Origin: Campylobacterota bacterium
Lineage (GTDB): Bacteria > Campylobacterota > Campylobacteria > Campylobacterales > Sulfurovaceae
DNA length: 6,998 nucleotides
Assembly: GCA_011372825.1 (NCBI GenBank)
Contig: DSAK01000105.1
Coordinates: 1 to 6,998 of the forward strand
Direction of reading: 5' to 3'
Below, one piece after another: positions 5,126-6,998 of this stretch. The translations under genes and the position numbers were made by a program. The notes under the pieces are model-generated. The model searched no databases. It was not told the DNA's origin and saw nothing but the letters and a program-made list of their open reading frames with translations. The first letter of the stretch is position 1, and every line of letters begins with the position of its first letter.

Positions 5126-6829
5126 ATGAAACTTAAAGCACATATTGGCACTATCATCCACGAAGCATTCAATCGTCTTGACATTAGTTTATCTTCAGAG
5201 ATTCAAGTAGTTCCAGCTTCGAGAGTTGAGTTTGGAGATTTTCAATACAACGGTGTCATGAAGCTTGCAAAATCTATGGGAAAAAATCCCAAAGAATTAG
5301 CACTCCTTTTGGCATCACAGATAGATACTAGTGGTGCAATTGCAAAAGTTGAAGTCGCTGGACCTGGATTTGTCAATATTTGGCTAAATGATAGTTGGCT
5401 TGATGGCGCTATTGGGAATCTCTTTGAAAATCGATTCGACAATTTTGCAAATAGCCTAAATCCTGAAACAATCGTTGTTGATTACTCTGGCCCAAATATG
5501 GCCAAAGAGATGCATGTAGGGCATCTTCGTTCGACTATCATCGGTGATAGCCTAGCGAATCTATTTGAATTTTTAGGACACAAGGTAATCCGACAAAACC
5601 ATATAGGGGACTGGGGGACGCAGTTTGGAATGCTTATAGCCTACCTAGAGGAGCAAGACTCAGCAGCGTATGCAAAACTCAAAGATTTAGAAGAGTTTTA
5701 TAAGCTAGCAAAAACTCGTTTTGATAGTGATACCAAATTTGCAAACAAAGCTAGAGACTATGTAGTCAAAATCCAAAGCAAAGACAAACACTGTTTAGGG
5801 CTATGGGAGAAGTTTATTTCAATCTCCCTTGCCCACTCTCAAGAGGTGTATGATAAGCTAGGAGTTTTACTCACACCCAAAGATGTAAGGGCTGAGAGTT
5901 TCTATAACGATATGCTGCCAGAGATTATCTCTCATCTAGAACAAAAAAATCTTCTTACCGTAAGCGATGGGGCAAAATGTGTCTTTTTGCCCGAAGAAGA
6001 GACCCCTGTTATCGTCCAAAAAAGAGATGGTGGCTATCTCTATGCCACTACCGATTTGGCAGCTCTTTTTTATCGCTACAAAACACTCAAAGCAGACAGA
6101 ATCTGTTATGTGGTCGATGCAAGACAATCCGAACATTTCAAGCAAGTATTTAAAGTAGCAAAACTAGCTTCATTTGTTGGGGATGAGACAGTGCTAGAGC
6201 ATATCGCTTTTGGTACGATGATGGATAAAAATGGCAAACCATTTAAAACTAGAGATGGTGGAACCATAAAGCTTATAGAGTTGCTTGATGAGGCGGTTTC
6301 TAGAGCAAAAGATGCTATCAAATCCAAAGAAAATCTCAAGCCTGATGAACTTGAAAAGTTGGCACAAACTATAGGCATTGGAGCAGTTAAGTATGCCGAT
6401 TTGAGCGTCAATAGAGAGGCAAACTATATCTTTGATTGGGATAAAATGCTTAGTTTTGAGGGGAATACCTCTTTGTATCTCCAATATGCCTATGCAAGAA
6501 TCCAAAGCATATTTAGTAAAACACAAATCGAACTAAACAAAGATAAGCTAGCAATCCAAAATGAGCTAGAGCATCGACTTAGTATTTTGTTGTTAAGCTT
6601 CAAAGAGGTATTGCTCCATGCCGCAAAAGAGGCTACACCACACACTATAACCTCTTACTTGTATGATCTTGCAACACTATTTATGCAATTTTATGAGAGT
6701 TGCCCTATCCTAAAAGAGGGGGTGAGTCCTAAAGAGCAAAACACTAGACTCATACTCGCACAAATTACCGCAGATACCATCGCTCAAGGGTTAAAAATCC
6801 TTGGTATTGGTGTCGTACAAAGACTCTAA
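5126..6829 (+). CDS. argS: Arginyl-tRNA synthetase
   Basis: Class I cytoplasmic synthetase that charges tRNA-Arg with arginine; like a few other class I enzymes it needs the tRNA for amino-acid activation. It has 567 residues (E. coli 577). The N-terminal additional domain spans about 1-85. The catalytic Rossmann core begins near DYSGPNMAKEMHVGHLRST, with the HIGH-type motif HVGH at 130-133, then HIGDWGTQFGML. The degenerate KMSK-equivalent loop is GKPFKTRDGG (370-379), the form usual for ArgRS. The DALR anticodon-binding domain spans about 446-567, starting GNTSLYLQYAYARIQS and ending in the characteristic GIGVVQRL. The start is preceded by a weak GGA (5117-5119) at a six-base spacing. A membrane protein gene follows after 14 bases, so the operon probably continues beyond it. 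Confidence 0.97.
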   Translation: MKLKAHIGTIIHEAFNRLDISLSSEIQVVPASRVEFGDFQYNGVMKLAKSMGKNPKELALLLASQIDTSGAIAKVEVAGPGFVNIWLNDSWLDGAIGNLFENRFDNFANSLNPETIVVDYSGPNMAKEMHVGHLRSTIIGDSLANLFEFLGHKVIRQNHIGDWGTQFGMLIAYLEEQDSAAYAKLKDLEEFYKLAKTRFDSDTKFANKARDYVVKIQSKDKHCLGLWEKFISISLAHSQEVYDKLGVLLTPKDVRAESFYNDMLPEIISHLEQKNLLTVSDGAKCVFLPEEETPVIVQKRDGGYLYATTDLAALFYRYKTLKADRICYVVDARQSEHFKQVFKVAKLASFVGDETVLEHIAFGTMMDKNGKPFKTRDGGTIKLIELLDEAVSRAKDAIKSKENLKPDELEKLAQTIGIGAVKYADLSVNREANYIFDWDKMLSFEGNTSLYLQYAYARIQSIFSKTQIELNKDKLAIQNELEHRLSILLLSFKEVLLHAAKEATPHTITSYLYDLATLFMQFYESCPILKEGVSPKEQNTRLILAQITADTIAQGLKILGIGVVQRL

Positions 6830-6843
6830 TCTTAGGGGCAGAT

Positions 6844-6998
6844 ATGATAAAGACAAGTGCGTTTATACTTCTAGCTCTATGGCTATTTTATATATCATGG
6901 AGATACTATCGCACTAGAGAGTTAGTCCCGCTACTTTTGGCTGTTGTGGCAATTCTTATCATAGGAACATCAGCTATCATTGGCAATATCACCCGTCC
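6844..6998 (+). CDS. Small membrane protein, 3' end cut by window
   Basis: The first 51 codons of an unrecognised gene. A strong AGGGG ribosome site (6834-6838) lies five bases before the ATG and 14 bases downstream of the argS stop, so cotranscription with argS is likely. Two hydrophobic segments are visible: about residues 5-19 (SAFILLALWLFYISW) and about 27-47 (LVPLLLAVVAILIIGTSAIIG), separated by a short basic loop RYYRTRE. The positive loop suggests it faces the cytoplasm with both ends outside, but that is only a charge-rule inference. No motif identifies a family, and no function is proposed. Confidence 0.75.
   Translation, partial: MIKTSAFILLALWLFYISWRYYRTRELVPLLLAVVAILIIGTSAIIGNITR

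Noticed and set aside
5115..5129. Four-codon upstream frame (M-E-H-L-stop) whose TGA overlaps the argS ATG
   Set aside because: No ribosome site precedes it, the peptide holds no arginine codon that would suggest attenuation, and such tiny frames arise often by chance.
5936..6526. Several overlapping open frames on both strands inside argS
   Set aside because: All lie within the well-supported argS catalytic region and show no motifs; they are shadows.

Overview
The window looks like ordinary chromosomal core sequence from a member of the Campylobacterota (the former Epsilonproteobacteria). The evidence is an A+T-rich composition, promoters that consist of a good -10 box without a clear -35 box, and two gene neighbourhoods that I recall from Helicobacter and Campylobacter: dnaG next to a PP-loop ATPase (HP0012-HP0013 in H. 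pylori), and a ChePep-type protein followed by gmk, tatA and argS (HP0322-HP0319; Cj1178c-Cj1175c). The genus cannot be fixed from the sequence alone; a free-living relative such as Sulfurimonas or Sulfuricurvum is a guess. Nothing points to mobile elements, prophage, CRISPR or recent transfer.

Layout. (1) On the minus strand, 659 to 1 holds the start of a membrane-anchored TPR protein whose end lies outside the window. (2) A 59-bp divergent promoter region (660-718) carries two back-to-back extended -10 boxes that together form a near-perfect 22-bp palindrome. (3) On the plus strand, dnaG (719-2377) overlaps a PP-loop, probably tRNA-sulfur-transfer, ATPase (2355-3347). (4) A tRNA-Ala(GGC) lies at 3389-3464 with its own -10 box. 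(5) A short ChePep-like pseudo-receiver protein (3578-4177) overlaps gmk by one base. (6) tatA (4838-5053) and argS (5126-6829) follow, each with a candidate promoter. (7) The first 51 codons of a small membrane protein end the window.

Functionally the genes are mixed: primer synthesis (DnaG), tRNA modification and charging (PP-loop protein, tRNA-Ala, ArgS), nucleotide metabolism (guanylate kinase), Tat protein export, and polar chemotaxis control (ChePep-like). Most are core functions kept together by operon structure, not members of one pathway. The points most worth a second look are the symmetric divergent promoter, the apparent leaderless start of dnaG, the three-cysteine PP-loop enzyme, and a ChePep homologue that lacks the long glutamate-rich middle of its relatives. 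I saw no clearly new system. No stretch longer than 300 bases lacks a gene.
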